Below the pieces are notes generated by a model. The model saw nothing but the letters and a program-made list of their open reading frames with translations, searched no databases and was not told where the DNA came from. From the NCBI RefSeq assembly GCF_016863135.1, contig NZ_BOOH01000018.1:1-64000 (forward strand): a stretch of DNA of 64,000 nucleotides. The letters run 5' to 3'. Of the stretch, positions 29,409 to 37,570 are shown piece by piece. Source of the DNA: Planobispora longispora. GTDB taxonomy: Bacteria; Actinomycetota; Actinomycetes; Streptosporangiales; Streptosporangiaceae. Position numbers and translations under genes: made by a program. Positions within the stretch are counted from its first letter, which is position 1, and the number at the start of each line of letters is the position of its first letter.

Positions 29409-30275
29409 TCAGACCCCTTCGAAGAGTCGCTGCTGCGCGGTCATGGCCGCGGCCCAGTCGCCCGGCCGGGCGATGCGCGCGGCCGGATCGCCCAGCCGGA
29501 CGACGCGCGCGGCCGAGTCACCCGGCGGGGTGACGCGCGCGGCCGAGTCGCCCAGCCGGGTCATCCGCTCGGCCACCGCCTCCGCGGTGGGGCCGGCCAG
29601 GTGCCCGGCGATCCGGCCGTCGGCCAGGAAGATCACTCCGTCGGCGTAGGACGCGGCGACCGGGTCGTGGGTGACCATCACCACCGTCTGCCCGTGCCGC
29701 CGGACGGCCTCGGCCAGCAGGTCCAGGACGTCGCGGGCGCTGCGGGTGTCCAGCGCCCCGGTCGGCTCGTCGGCGAAGATCACGCTGGGACCGGCGACGA
29801 GGGCCCGGGCGATCGCGACCCGCTGCTGCTGGCCGCCGGAGAGCTCGGCCGGCCGGTGGTTCAGCCGTCCGGCGAGACCGACCCGCTCCAGCACGGCGAC
29901 GGCGTGGGCGCGGTCCGCCTTCCGGCCCGAGAGCCGCAGGGGCAGCAGGACGTTCTGCAGCGCGGTCAGCGTGGGCAACAGGTTGAACTGCTGGAAGACG
30001 AAGCCGATCCGCTCCCGGCGCAACTCGGTGCGGGCGCTCTCGCTCTGCCCGTCGATCTCGACCCCGCCGACCGTGACACGACCGCCGGTGGGCCGGTCGA
30101 GCCCGGCCGCGCACTGCAGCAGGGTGCTCTTGCCCGAGCCGGAGGGGCCCATCACCGCGGTGAACGTCCCGGCGGGCAACGAGAGTGTGACGCCGTCGAG
30201 CGCGGTCACGGCGGTCGGGCCGGTTCCGTAGATCTTGCTGACCGCATCCAGGTGCAGTGCTTCGGCCTGCCTCAT
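29409..30275 (-). CDS. ABC transporter ATP-binding protein (LolD/MacB type) with repeat-expanded C-terminus
   Basis: 288 aa. Walker A is GPSGSGKST, the Q-loop [10 protein letters not shown], the signature [15 protein letters not shown] and Walker [13 protein letters not shown], with the H-loop in VTHD. The last 55 or so residues are unusual: about four repeats of a 10-residue unit ([10 protein letters not shown] and variants) encoded by exact 30-bp periods. GGAG lies nine bases before ATG 30275. It is the first gene of the exporter operon and is divergent from the TetR gene. Confidence 0.95.
   Translation of the reverse strand: MRQAEALHLDAVSKIYGTGPTAVTALDGVTLSLPAGTFTAVMGPSGSGKSTLLQCAAGLDRPTGGRVTVGGVEIDGQSESARTELRRERIGFVFQQFNLLPTLTALQNVLLPLRLSGRKADRAHAVAVLERVGLAGRLNHRPAELSGGQQQRVAIARALVAGPSVIFADEPTGALDTRSARDVLDLLAEAVRRHGQTVVMVTHDPVAASYADGVIFLADGRIAGHLAGPTAEAVAERMTRLGDSAARVTPPGDSAARVVRLGDPAARIARPGDWAAAMTAQQRLFEGV
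29457..29560 (-). repeat. 30-bp tandem repeat array inside the ABC ATPase gene
   Basis: Three full units (29457-29486, 29487-29516, 29517-29546) and a partial fourth share GCGCGCGGCCG and a GTCGCCC start, all in frame. They encode the degenerate decapeptides [27 protein letters not shown] and RPGDWAAAM. Contiguous and coding, hence not CRISPR. Confidence 0.85.
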
Positions 30276-30364
30276 CGTCGTTCACTCCGCTCTCTCATGA
30301 GCCGCCCTCTCGGTGGGCGACGTGATCGACGGTACGGAGACTTGTTCATTTGCGCAAGGCGTTT

Positions 30365-30396
30365 GCCTAATTCATTTGAATTAGGCGGATGCCTAA
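30365..30396. promoter_or_regulatory. Two overlapping palindromes, probable TetR operator
   Basis: A 22-bp palindrome GCCTAATTCA-TT-TGAATTAGGC (30365-30386) shares its right half-site with a second one, TTAGGC-GGAT-GCCTAA (30381-30396). Three GCCTAA half-sites in an AT-rich island lie between the divergent TetR and ABC transporter genes, just upstream of the TetR -10 candidate. This is a good operator for autoregulation and for repression of the transporter. Confidence 0.75.
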
Positions 30397-30405
30397 GTCG
30401 GTTGC

Positions 30406-30411
30406 TACGAT
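30406..30411 (+). promoter_or_regulatory. Candidate -10 box for the TetR gene, leaderless
   Basis: TACGAT lies six bases before the ATG, and no ribosome-binding site precedes the ATG. Transcription would start at or near the initiation codon. The palindromes overlap the -35 position. Confidence 0.45.
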
Positions 30412-30417
30412 GGGCCC

Positions 30418-31008
30418 ATGGGAAACCGTGAAGACCTCCTGGACGGAGCGATCCGCTGCCTCCACGAGAAGGGGTACGCCCGCACCACCCTCCGCGACAT
30501 CGCCGGTGCGGCGGGCGTCAGCATGGCCGCCGTCGGCTACCACTACGGATCCACCGAGGCCCTCCTCAACATCGCCCTCATGAAGGCCATCGAGGAGTGG
30601 GGCACGGAGTTCGGCCGCGCGCTCGGTGGCGGCGAGCCCGGTTCCGACCAGCCCGGCTCCGGCCTCCGGGAGTACGAGTCGATGTGGGACCGGCTCATCG
30701 GCTCGGTCGCCGCCCACCCGCCGATGGCGCTGGCCAGCTTCGAGGCGTTCGTCCAGGCCCAGCGCGTGCCCGAACTGCGCGAGCAGATCGCCGCCGGACA
30801 GCGGGAGGGCCGCCGGGGCCTGGCCGCCATGCTGACCGGCACGCCCGAGCAGGCCGTTCCCGACGACACCGCCCGCACCCTGGGGTCGGTGCAGCTCGCC
30901 CTGATCACCGGGCTCATCGTGCAGTGGCTGACCGACCCCGACAACGCGCCCTCCGGCGCCGACGTCGTCGCGGGCCTGCGCGCGCTGGCCGCCGGGCTGC
31001 AGAGCTGA
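30418..31008 (+). CDS. TetR-family transcriptional regulator
   Basis: 196 aa. An N-terminal HTH at about residues 8-54 (LLDGAIRCLHEKGYARTTLRDIAGAAGVSMAAVGYHYGSTEALL) is followed by an all-helical ligand-binding domain. It is divergent from the LolD/FtsX-type exporter, with overlapping palindromes in the 142-bp gap, the usual design for a drug- or lipid-responsive repressor of an efflux system. The ligand is unknown. The ATG has no Shine-Dalgarno sequence and a TACGAT box is six bases away, so the mRNA is probably leaderless. Confidence 0.94.
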   Translation: MGNREDLLDGAIRCLHEKGYARTTLRDIAGAAGVSMAAVGYHYGSTEALLNIALMKAIEEWGTEFGRALGGGEPGSDQPGSGLREYESMWDRLIGSVAAHPPMALASFEAFVQAQRVPELREQIAAGQREGRRGLAAMLTGTPEQAVPDDTARTLGSVQLALITGLIVQWLTDPDNAPSGADVVAGLRALAAGLQS

Positions 31009-31138
31009 CACCGGGACCGCCGGACATCGGGTCTTGATCGACAGGATGCCAGGTGATGATCTGCCGTACACGGCCCAATGGCAGGAGGCGCACGATGGAT
31101 TCGACCGAGCGCGACGTCACGCCGGGCTCACCACGCTG

Positions 31139-31333
31139 ACCATGCCGGCCATGCAGTTCCTGATCTTCATGCGCACCGACGTGTACTTCGTCCTGCAGGA
31201 CGTGACCGGGTGCCGCGACCCGTACGGCGACGCCTCCGCCTACGCCCGGCACCTCGCCCGGCGCGTCCTGCGCCGCCCCTCGGACGATCCGCTCCCGCGG
31301 GCCTCCCGGCCGGGCAGCCGACGGCTCCGGCGA
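31139..31333 (+). pseudogene. Fragment resembling the C-terminal part of an M50-type membrane peptidase protein
   Basis: In the 438-bp gap after the TetR gene, one frame encodes FLIFMRTDVYFVLQDVTGC followed by GDASAYARHLARRVLR. This recalls a conserved segment (FMRTD-YFVLQDL--C-N--GD-S-Y) of large actinobacterial M50-like membrane proteins. Sequence before and after it is unrelated, and there is no good start or RBS (only a TTG at 31034). I read it as a decayed remnant, from family memory rather than from a search. The rest of the gap holds no other gene. Confidence 0.4.
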
Positions 31334-31407
31334 GTCCGGCGGCTCCGGCGGCTCCCCGGGGAGCGGGAAACAGCTTCCCACAAAAGCCGTAAATCCCACA
31401 TCAATGC

Positions 31408-31446
31408 TTGACAAAGCGGACAAACACCCGCTTATTCGCGGGAATA
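31408..31446 (+). promoter_or_regulatory. Candidate promoter and leader of the first teichoic-acid-type gene
   Basis: TTGACA at 31408-31413 is a consensus -35 in an unusually AT-rich stretch; TTATTC at 31432-31437 is a weak -10 at 18 bp spacing. A GGGAA site then leads into GTG 31447. Confidence 0.4.
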
Positions 31447-34245
31447 GTGCGGATCGTGATCAATGCGCCCGACTGCAGTGTGATCGTCATCGCCTACAAC
31501 GACGCCGCGCGGCTGCCCAGGGCCGTGCGGTCGGTGCTGGACCAGTCGTTGCGGAATCTCGAAGTGATCGTCGTGGACGACGCGAGCACCGACGGCACCG
31601 AGGAGGTCGTGCGCGGGCTCCAGCTGGCCGACCCGCGCGTCCGCTACGTCCGCAGGCCGCGCAACAGCGGCGGCTGCGGAGCGCCGCGCAACGACGGGGT
31701 GGCCGCCGCCCGCGCGCCGTACGTCATGTTCCTCGACAGCGACGACCGGCTCGCCAAACACGCGTGCAAGAGCCTGCTCCTGGAGATCGAGCGGACCGGC
31801 GCCGACTTCGTCACCGGACAGATCACCCGGTTCTACGAGGCGACCCGCAAGAGCAAGCGGTACTACCCCGAGCTGTTCGCCCGCCGCAGGACCGTCGAGG
31901 GGATCGCCGCGGACCCCGGGATGTTCCTCGACTCCTTCTCCACCAACAAGCTCTACCGGATCGACCTGCTCCGGCGCGTCCCATTCCGGGAGGACCTGCA
32001 CTTCGAGGACCACGTCTTCACCGCCGAGCTGTACTGCCTGGCCCGCAGGTTCGCGGTGGTCCCCTGGACCGTCTACGTCTGGCACCGGGCCCGCGAGACG
32101 GCCGAGGACCAGCTGTCGATCTCGCTCAGGTTCCGGGAGATGGACAACGTCCGGCAGCGGATCAGGGCGGCCCGGCTCAGCGACGAGATCCTGCGCGATC
32201 ACGGCCACGATCACCTGGTCCCCGAGCGCCAGCACCGCTTCCTCCGCCAGGACCTGCGGGTCTACCTCAACACGCTGCCCTCGCGGGACCGGGCGTGGGC
32301 CGAGGAGTTCGTCTCCGTCGCCGGGCCGTACCTGGCGGGCATCGACCCGGCGGTGCTCGACCGGATCGAGCCGGTCGCCCGGGTCTGCTGCATGCTGATC
32401 CTCACCGGCCAGGTCGACGAGCTGATCGTCGCCGCCCGGTCGCTCAACGGCCCCAAGGCTCCGCCGCGCTTCGCCGTACGGGAAGGGGGGCGCACCTACT
32501 GGGGGAGCGTCCCGGCCAGGGGGATGGACATCACCCCGCTCCGGATGGCCGAGCTGCCGTTCACCGCCGCCCGCCTCCGGCACGAGGCGGCCTTCGCCGT
32601 GGACGGCTCCCGCCTCTCCCTGAGGATCAGGACCTACGACCCGTTCGGGGTGCTGGACGCCCACCCCGGCTGGAGCGCGTTCCTGAAGGTGCGCTCCCAC
32701 CGGGTGCGGCTGACGCCCCGCGAACAGCCCGACGGCAGCCGCCTGAGCGAGGTGACGGTGGACCTGGCCCGGATCGGGACCGGACGCCTGGGCTTCGACG
32801 GCCGCTACGACCTGAGCGTGGCCGTCGTCCGCCCCGACGGCCGGTCCACCTGCGACCCGCTGCTGGCGGACCCGGCCGCCGATCCGGTCGCGGCGGCCGT
32901 CCCCGGGCACGCGGTGACGGTCGGCGCCGTGGGTTCGGCCGCGTTCCTGCGGGTGGCCTGGCGGCGGCGGGGACTGCTGCGCCAGGCGCCCAGGCTCGCG
33001 CGGGCCGGCAGGAAGCTGGTCAGGAGGCTGAGCACCCCGGAGCTGAAGCTCCGCGTCTACAAGGGCCTGATCAAGGTGGTGCGGCCGCGCCCGGATCTGG
33101 CCCTGTTCGAGTCCGACGTCGGCGCGGGCTGCACCGGCAACCCGCGCTACGTCTACGAGGAGCTGAGGCGGCGCGGGGCCCCGATCCGGATGGTCTGGTC
33201 GGTGGCCAGAGGGCGGCGGAACTTCCCCGCCGGCGCCCCGCTGGTGCGGCGGATGAGCTGGAAGTACATCTGGACGATGGCCAGGGCGGGCTACTGGGTG
33301 GACAGCCACGGCCTGCCGCTGGACTATCCCAAGCCGCGTGGGACCCGCTACCTGCAGACCTGGCACGGCCAGGGCATCAAGTCGATCGGCTTCAACGCCC
33401 CCGACCTGCGGGCCGACTTCGCCGGGCCGCGCGCCCAGTGGCGGGCGGCGGTGGCGCGCTGGGACGCGCTGGTCTCGCCGAGCGCCGAGTTCGAGCGGAT
33501 CTTCGTCCCGTCGAACGGGTACACCGGTCCGGTGCTGCGCTACGGCTCGCCCCGCTGCGACGTGCTCGTCCACGGGGACCCGGCGGCGGTGGAGCGGGTG
33601 CGCGACCGCCTGGAGATCCCGCCGGACCGCAAGGTGCTGCTCTACGCGCCGACATACCGGGACCAGGCCAAACGTTCCGGGCAGTCGATCCGGGCCGACC
33701 TGGAGGCGATGGCCGAGGCCCTCGCCGAAGAGTGGGTCGTCATCCTGCGTCCGCACCCGGTCGAGCGCTACCGGGTCCCCGAGCACCTGCGCCACTTCGT
33801 CCGCCCGGCCGGGTCGTACCCGGAGATCAACGACCTGATGCTGGCCTCGGACGCGCTGCTGACCGACTACTCGTCGGTGATGTGCGACTACGCGGTCACC
33901 GGCAAGCCGATGCTGTTCCTGATCGACGACTGGGACGAGTACCGCCGGGTGGAGCGGGGGGTCTACCACGATCTGCCCGAGATCGCCCCGGGCCCGTGCC
34001 TGACCACCACCGAGGAGCTGATCTACGCCTTGCTCGACCTCGACGACATGTCCGCGTCCTTCGCCGCCAAGTACGCCGCGTTCCGCCAGATGTGGTGCGC
34101 CGACGAGAGGGGGAACGCCGGCGTCCGGGTGGTGGACGCCTTCTTCGGCCCCCGGCGGGTCCGGCTCCCGGTTCGCCACGGCCCGCCCGCGGTCTCCCGG
34201 CATCCGGTACGGCACCCCGTCCGCGGAGCGAGTGAGGAGTGGTGA
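31447..34245 (+). CDS. Bifunctional GT2 glycosyltransferase / CDP-glycerol glycerophosphotransferase (teichoic-acid type)
   Basis: 932 aa. Residues about 8-270 form a GT-A glycosyltransferase 2 domain (CSVIVIAYNDAARL, VVDDASTDGT, FLDSDDR as the metal-binding motif). A central linker/beta domain (about 340-530) follows. Residues about 560-910 form a CDP-glycerol:polyglycerophosphate transferase (TagF/TarF-like) domain with LQTWHGQGIKSIG, LLYAPTYRD, LRPHP and DYSSVMCDYAVTGKPMLF. It would add a sugar and glycerol (or ribitol) phosphate to a wall polymer on the cytoplasmic membrane face. GTG 31447 is chosen (GGGAA upstream); GTG 31456 is possible. The last codons lie inside a 42-bp repeat that recurs before the next gene. 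Confidence 0.92.
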   Translation: MRIVINAPDCSVIVIAYNDAARLPRAVRSVLDQSLRNLEVIVVDDASTDGTEEVVRGLQLADPRVRYVRRPRNSGGCGAPRNDGVAAARAPYVMFLDSDDRLAKHACKSLLLEIERTGADFVTGQITRFYEATRKSKRYYPELFARRRTVEGIAADPGMFLDSFSTNKLYRIDLLRRVPFREDLHFEDHVFTAELYCLARRFAVVPWTVYVWHRARETAEDQLSISLRFREMDNVRQRIRAARLSDEILRDHGHDHLVPERQHRFLRQDLRVYLNTLPSRDRAWAEEFVSVAGPYLAGIDPAVLDRIEPVARVCCMLILTGQVDELIVAARSLNGPKAPPRFAVREGGRTYWGSVPARGMDITPLRMAELPFTAARLRHEAAFAVDGSRLSLRIRTYDPFGVLDAHPGWSAFLKVRSHRVRLTPREQPDGSRLSEVTVDLARIGTGRLGFDGRYDLSVAVVRPDGRSTCDPLLADPAADPVAAAVPGHAVTVGAVGSAAFLRVAWRRRGLLRQAPRLARAGRKLVRRLSTPELKLRVYKGLIKVVRPRPDLALFESDVGAGCTGNPRYVYEELRRRGAPIRMVWSVARGRRNFPAGAPLVRRMSWKYIWTMARAGYWVDSHGLPLDYPKPRGTRYLQTWHGQGIKSIGFNAPDLRADFAGPRAQWRAAVARWDALVSPSAEFERIFVPSNGYTGPVLRYGSPRCDVLVHGDPAAVERVRDRLEIPPDRKVLLYAPTYRDQAKRSGQSIRADLEAMAEALAEEWVVILRPHPVERYRVPEHLRHFVRPAGSYPEINDLMLASDALLTDYSSVMCDYAVTGKPMLFLIDDWDEYRRVERGVYHDLPEIAPGPCLTTTEELIYALLDLDDMSASFAAKYAAFRQMWCADERGNAGVRVVDAFFGPRRVRLPVRHGPPAVSRHPVRHPVRGASEEW

Positions 34246-34258
34246 GCGACCCATGAGC
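34217..34258 (+). repeat. 42-bp direct repeat, copy 1
   Basis: Identical to 34308-34349. This copy covers the last eight codons and stop of the bifunctional transferase gene, a GAGGAGTGG ribosome-binding site and an ATG at 34253. That ATG opens a 27-codon ORF (34253-34336) whose last residues, RGASEEW, repeat the end of the upstream protein. Confidence 0.95.
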
Positions 34259-34307
34259 GCGGAGCGACCCCGACGCAGCGAGCGCAGTGGCCGGTGGAGG
34301 AACGACA

Positions 34308-34349
34308 CCGTCCGCGGAGCGAGTGAGGAGTGGTGAGCGACCCATGAGC
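34308..34349 (+). repeat. 42-bp direct repeat, copy 2
   Basis: Exact copy of 34217-34258, spaced 91 bp start to start. It supplies the RBS (GAGGAGTGG) and the ATG of the following GT4 gene. Confidence 0.95.
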
Positions 34350-35435
34350 ACGGTCTTGTTCGCCTGCATGGACGCCGACACGCTGGGCGGCATCCAGCGG
34401 GTCACGCATACCGTGGCGCAGGGCCTGGCGGGGCGGGGACACGAGGTGCACGTGCTGGGGCTGCACCGGGCCGAGAGCCCGTTCCGCTACGTGGAGCGGC
34501 CGGGGTACCACCGCCACGTGCTGCACCGGACCCCGATGGGGGCGAAGGTCTCCCGGCTGGGCGCGCGGCGTGAGCGGCGGATGGTCGCGGACCTGTGCCG
34601 CCGGCTGGATCCGGGTTTCGCGGTGCTGACCTCGCCGGGCGCGGTGACCCGCCTGCGGAGTCTGCTCCCCGGCCATCTGCTCCCGATCGGCCAGTACCAC
34701 GGCTCCTACCAGCACGCCCGCGGCTCCTGGCACCTCGGCTCGGTCCGCGGGCACTACGGCCGGTTGGAGAAGGCGGTGTTCGTCAGCGATGACGACGCGT
34801 GGCTGTTCTCCGAGCACGCGCTGCTGCCCAACGCCTGGTCCATCCCGAACCCGCTGCCCGCCTGGCCGGCGCGGGCGGCCGATCTGGCGGCGCACCGGGT
34901 GCTCGGGGTCGGCAGGCTGGAGGGCGTCAAGCGGTTCGACCGGTTGATCTCGGCCTTCGCGCTGGCCTGCCGGGACGTGGCCGGCGACTGGGAGCTGCAC
35001 CTGATCGGCGAGGGCGAGGACCGGGAGCGGCTGCGGGAGCACGCGCTGGCGTGTGAGATCGCGGACCGGGTGGTGTTCCGGGGGGCGGTGCCCGCGACGG
35101 AGATGGGCCGCGAGTATCTCGCCGGGTCGGTGCTGGGGCTGTCCAGCGAGCACGAGGGGTTGCCTCTGGTGGTCGCGGAGGCCGCCTCGCACGGTGTGCC
35201 GGCCGTGGCGTTCGACGTGTCGGGCGGGGTGCGGTCGCTGGTGCTCGACCGCCGGACCGGGGCGCTGGCGCCCCCGGCCGACGTGGACGCGTTCGCGGCG
35301 GCCCTGGCCAGGCTGATGGCCTCGGAGCGGGAGCGGCGGCGGCTGGGCGCCGCCGCGCGCGCCCACGTCGAGGCGTTCCGGCTGGAACGGGTCCTGGACC
35401 GCTGGGAGGCGCTGTTCGAGCACATCCTGCGCTGA
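34344..35435 (+). CDS. GT4-family glycosyltransferase
   Basis: 363 aa GT-B retaining transferase. N-terminal DTLGGIQRVTHTVAQGLAGRGHEV matches the acceptor-side glycine-rich loop. The C-terminal half has GVGRLEGVKRFDRLI, HLIGEGEDRERL, VVFRGAV and the nucleotide-sugar EHEGLPLVVAEAASHGVP (E-X7-E). It probably transfers a hexose to the polymer or its linkage unit. The start ATG 34344 and its RBS are in copy 2 of the 42-bp repeat, 98 bp after the previous stop. A palindromic terminator follows. Confidence 0.94.
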   Translation: MSTVLFACMDADTLGGIQRVTHTVAQGLAGRGHEVHVLGLHRAESPFRYVERPGYHRHVLHRTPMGAKVSRLGARRERRMVADLCRRLDPGFAVLTSPGAVTRLRSLLPGHLLPIGQYHGSYQHARGSWHLGSVRGHYGRLEKAVFVSDDDAWLFSEHALLPNAWSIPNPLPAWPARAADLAAHRVLGVGRLEGVKRFDRLISAFALACRDVAGDWELHLIGEGEDRERLREHALACEIADRVVFRGAVPATEMGREYLAGSVLGLSSEHEGLPLVVAEAASHGVPAVAFDVSGGVRSLVLDRRTGALAPPADVDAFAAALARLMASERERRRLGAAARAHVEAFRLERVLDRWEALFEHILR

Positions 35436-35463
35436 TCCGTCCCGTACGGCGAGCCGCGGGCCT

Positions 35464-35489
35464 CGCGGGGCCGGTGCACCGGCCCCGCG
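35464..35489. terminator. Bidirectional terminator palindrome
   Basis: A 26-bp perfect palindrome (arms CGCGGGGCCGGTG / CACCGGCCCCGCG) sits between the convergent GT4 and sulfotransferase genes, ending one base before the sulfotransferase stop codon. Confidence 0.75.
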
Positions 35490-35490
35490 G

Positions 35491-36531
35491 TCAGGCGACG
35501 GGGACGGGCGGCTCGTGGCGCGGCCGGGGAACGCCGGCCAGCGCGAGCTGGCCCTCGGTGAGCCGGGCCGCCGGCGGGTTGGGCTCGCGGAGCCGCGCCA
35601 GGCGGTCGGCGGCCGTCCGCTTGAAGCGGGCCAGCCTGCGCCTGGCCGCCGTGTGCTCGTAGGCGAGGAGCTGCGAGCGGCCGGCCCGCGGCCCCCCGCT
35701 CAGCTCGTAGCCGTAGGCCTCCAGCCGGTCCGCGAGCACGCTCTCGCACAGCGCGATCTCCTGCCGGCTCAGCCGGTCCTTCCAGGAGCCGGAGCGCGCG
35801 GTGGTCACCTCGCCGCGGGTGCGCTCGTGCCAGGTCTTCCAGGACGGCACGACGCGCGCCATCCGGCTCGGCTCGCACATCGCCGGGTCGTACTCCTCGC
35901 CGAGGAAGCCGCAGAGCCTGGTGAGCTCGGTCTCGGGATCGCGCGTCAGGTCCTCGTAGCGCAGCTCGTGGTAGCTGCCCGGGGGGAGCCTGGGCGCGCT
36001 GCGCCGGGCGAAGTCGATCGCCTCGGCCCAGACGGAGATCGCCTCGTAGGTGCTCCCGTCGTACCAGGGCATCTCCTTCAGCGACGCCACGCAGTCCCGG
36101 CCGTCCCTGATCAGGTGCACGAACTGGGCGTCCGGGAAGAGCCGGAGCAGGACGTCGGCGCTCTGCAGGTACGCCGGCCGCTTGTCGCCCCAGCGCGGCT
36201 TGCCGAACCTGGCGGCGTAGGCCCGCAGCACGATGCCCAGCGCCGAGCCGAGCGTCGGCGGGCCCTGCACGATCTCCTCGGTCACCTCGGCCGCGTCCAG
36301 CTTCAGCTCGTGGAAGCGGGACTGGCGGCGGCCGACGATCCAGTCGGCCAGTTCGCGGCGGCGGGCCGGGTCGTCGAGGTCGCCGAAACGGAGCCGCCGC
36401 TGGTAGGCCGCGACCATGAACCGGGTCTCCGGCGGGATCGCGATGCGGGGATGGGCGTGCGTCATGAGCTGCAGCATCGTCGTCCCCGAACGGGGGCAGC
36501 CCAGGATGAAGATCGGTCTGTCGGACGGCAT
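35491..36531 (-). CDS. PAPS-dependent sulfotransferase (copy 1)
   Basis: 346 aa. The 5'-phosphosulfate loop is GCPRSGTTMLQL (residues about 10-21) and the 3'-phosphate site is HLIRDGRDCVASL. It transfers sulfate from PAPS to a hydroxyl or amine of a sugar or lipid. The C-terminal 60 residues are an Arg-rich helical extension that differs from copy 2. It starts two bases after the stop of copy 2, with GAGGG within the end of that gene, so they are translationally linked. Context suggests the acceptor is the surface polymer or a glycolipid. Confidence 0.9.
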   Translation of the reverse strand: MPSDRPIFILGCPRSGTTMLQLMTHAHPRIAIPPETRFMVAAYQRRLRFGDLDDPARRRELADWIVGRRQSRFHELKLDAAEVTEEIVQGPPTLGSALGIVLRAYAARFGKPRWGDKRPAYLQSADVLLRLFPDAQFVHLIRDGRDCVASLKEMPWYDGSTYEAISVWAEAIDFARRSAPRLPPGSYHELRYEDLTRDPETELTRLCGFLGEEYDPAMCEPSRMARVVPSWKTWHERTRGEVTTARSGSWKDRLSRQEIALCESVLADRLEAYGYELSGGPRAGRSQLLAYEHTAARRRLARFKRTAADRLARLREPNPPAARLTEGQLALAGVPRPRHEPPVPVA

Positions 36532-36533
36532 GG

Positions 36534-37547
36534 TCAGACCCTCGCGAGCTCGCCCAGCTGGCGAGTGGTGAGCTGCGCGGCCACCGGACCCGGCTCGCGG
36601 AGCCGGTTGATGCGGTCCCGCAGGTCCTTGCGGCGCCGGGCGGCGCGCCGCTTGGCCGCGACCTTGGACACCTCCGCGACGTGCTCCTTGTCCGCCTTGG
36701 GCGCGCCGGTCAGCTCGTAGCCGTTGGCGGTCAGCCGCTCGGCCAGCACGGTCTCGCAGACGGACACCTCCCACGGCTCCAGCCTCGACTTCCAGGAACC
36801 GGTGCGGGCGGTGGTCACGTCGCCGTGCGTGTTGAGGTGCCACACCCTGTTCTGCGGGATCGCCTGGCGGGCGACGTGGCACGGCTGGCTCATCGCCGGG
36901 TCGTACTCCTCGCCGAGGAAGCCGCAGAGCTTGGCGAGCTCGCCGTCGGGGTCGCTGGTCAGGTCCTCGTAGCGCAGCTCGTAGTAGCTGTCGGCGGAGA
37001 GGTTCTTGGCGTGGCGGCGACCGAAGTCGATCGCCTCGGCCCAGTTGTTCACCGCGTGGAAGACGTCCTTGGTGTACCAGGGCATCTCCTTCAGCGAGGC
37101 CACGCAGTCGCGGCCGTCCCTGATCAGGTGGATGAACTGCGCGTCGGGGAACAGCCGCAGGAGCATGTCCACGTAGTGGTAGTAGCTGGGCCGCTTGTCG
37201 CCCCAGCGGGCCTTGCCGAACTGCTCGGCGTAGGACCGGAAGGCGATGCCGATCGCGGATCCCAGGGTGGGCGGGCCGGCGACGACGTCCTCGACGAACC
37301 GCTCCCCGTCGAGCTTGAGCTCCTTGAACTTGGTGTCCTTGTCGGTCACGATCCACCGGCCCAGCCTGCGCCGGTTGACCTCCTCGCGCAGGTCGCCGAA
37401 GACGAACCTGCGGTAGTAGCCGGGCACCACGAACCGCGTCTCCGGCGGCACCCCGATGCGCGGGTGGGAGTGCAGCATCAGCTGCAGCATGGTGGTGCCG
37501 GAGCGCGGGCAGCCGATGACGAAGATCGGACGATCGGACTGGATCAC
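36534..37547 (-). CDS. PAPS-dependent sulfotransferase (copy 2)
   Basis: 337 aa, strongly similar along its length to copy 1 (GCPRSGTTMLQLMLHSHPRI, WGDKRP, DAQFIHLIRDGRDCVASLKEMPWY, YELRYEDLTSDP, LCGFLGEEYDPAM). The start is GTG 37547 with GGGGG six bases upstream. It is preceded after 23 bp by a CDP-alcohol phosphatidyltransferase gene on the same strand. Tandem duplication followed by divergence suggests two acceptors or two positions. Confidence 0.9.
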   Translation of the reverse strand: MIQSDRPIFVIGCPRSGTTMLQLMLHSHPRIGVPPETRFVVPGYYRRFVFGDLREEVNRRRLGRWIVTDKDTKFKELKLDGERFVEDVVAGPPTLGSAIGIAFRSYAEQFGKARWGDKRPSYYHYVDMLLRLFPDAQFIHLIRDGRDCVASLKEMPWYTKDVFHAVNNWAEAIDFGRRHAKNLSADSYYELRYEDLTSDPDGELAKLCGFLGEEYDPAMSQPCHVARQAIPQNRVWHLNTHGDVTTARTGSWKSRLEPWEVSVCETVLAERLTANGYELTGAPKADKEHVAEVSKVAAKRRAARRRKDLRDRINRLREPGPVAAQLTTRQLGELARV

Positions 37548-37570
37548 AACGAACCCCCGTGGAAAGTCGG

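Noticed and set aside
29457-29560. CRISPR-like 30-bp repeats
   Set aside because: Repeats are directly adjacent, without spacers, degenerate and in frame inside an ABC ATPase gene.
31432-34308. 958-codon open frame on the minus strand opposite the bifunctional transferase
   Set aside because: It mirrors the + strand gene in a very GC-rich region, its translation is Arg/Gly/Pro/His-rich with no family motif, and the + strand frame has complete GT2 and glycerophosphotransferase motifs.
34217-34349. Insertion sequence ends
   Set aside because: The 42-bp copies are direct, only 91 bp apart, with no transposase or target duplication.
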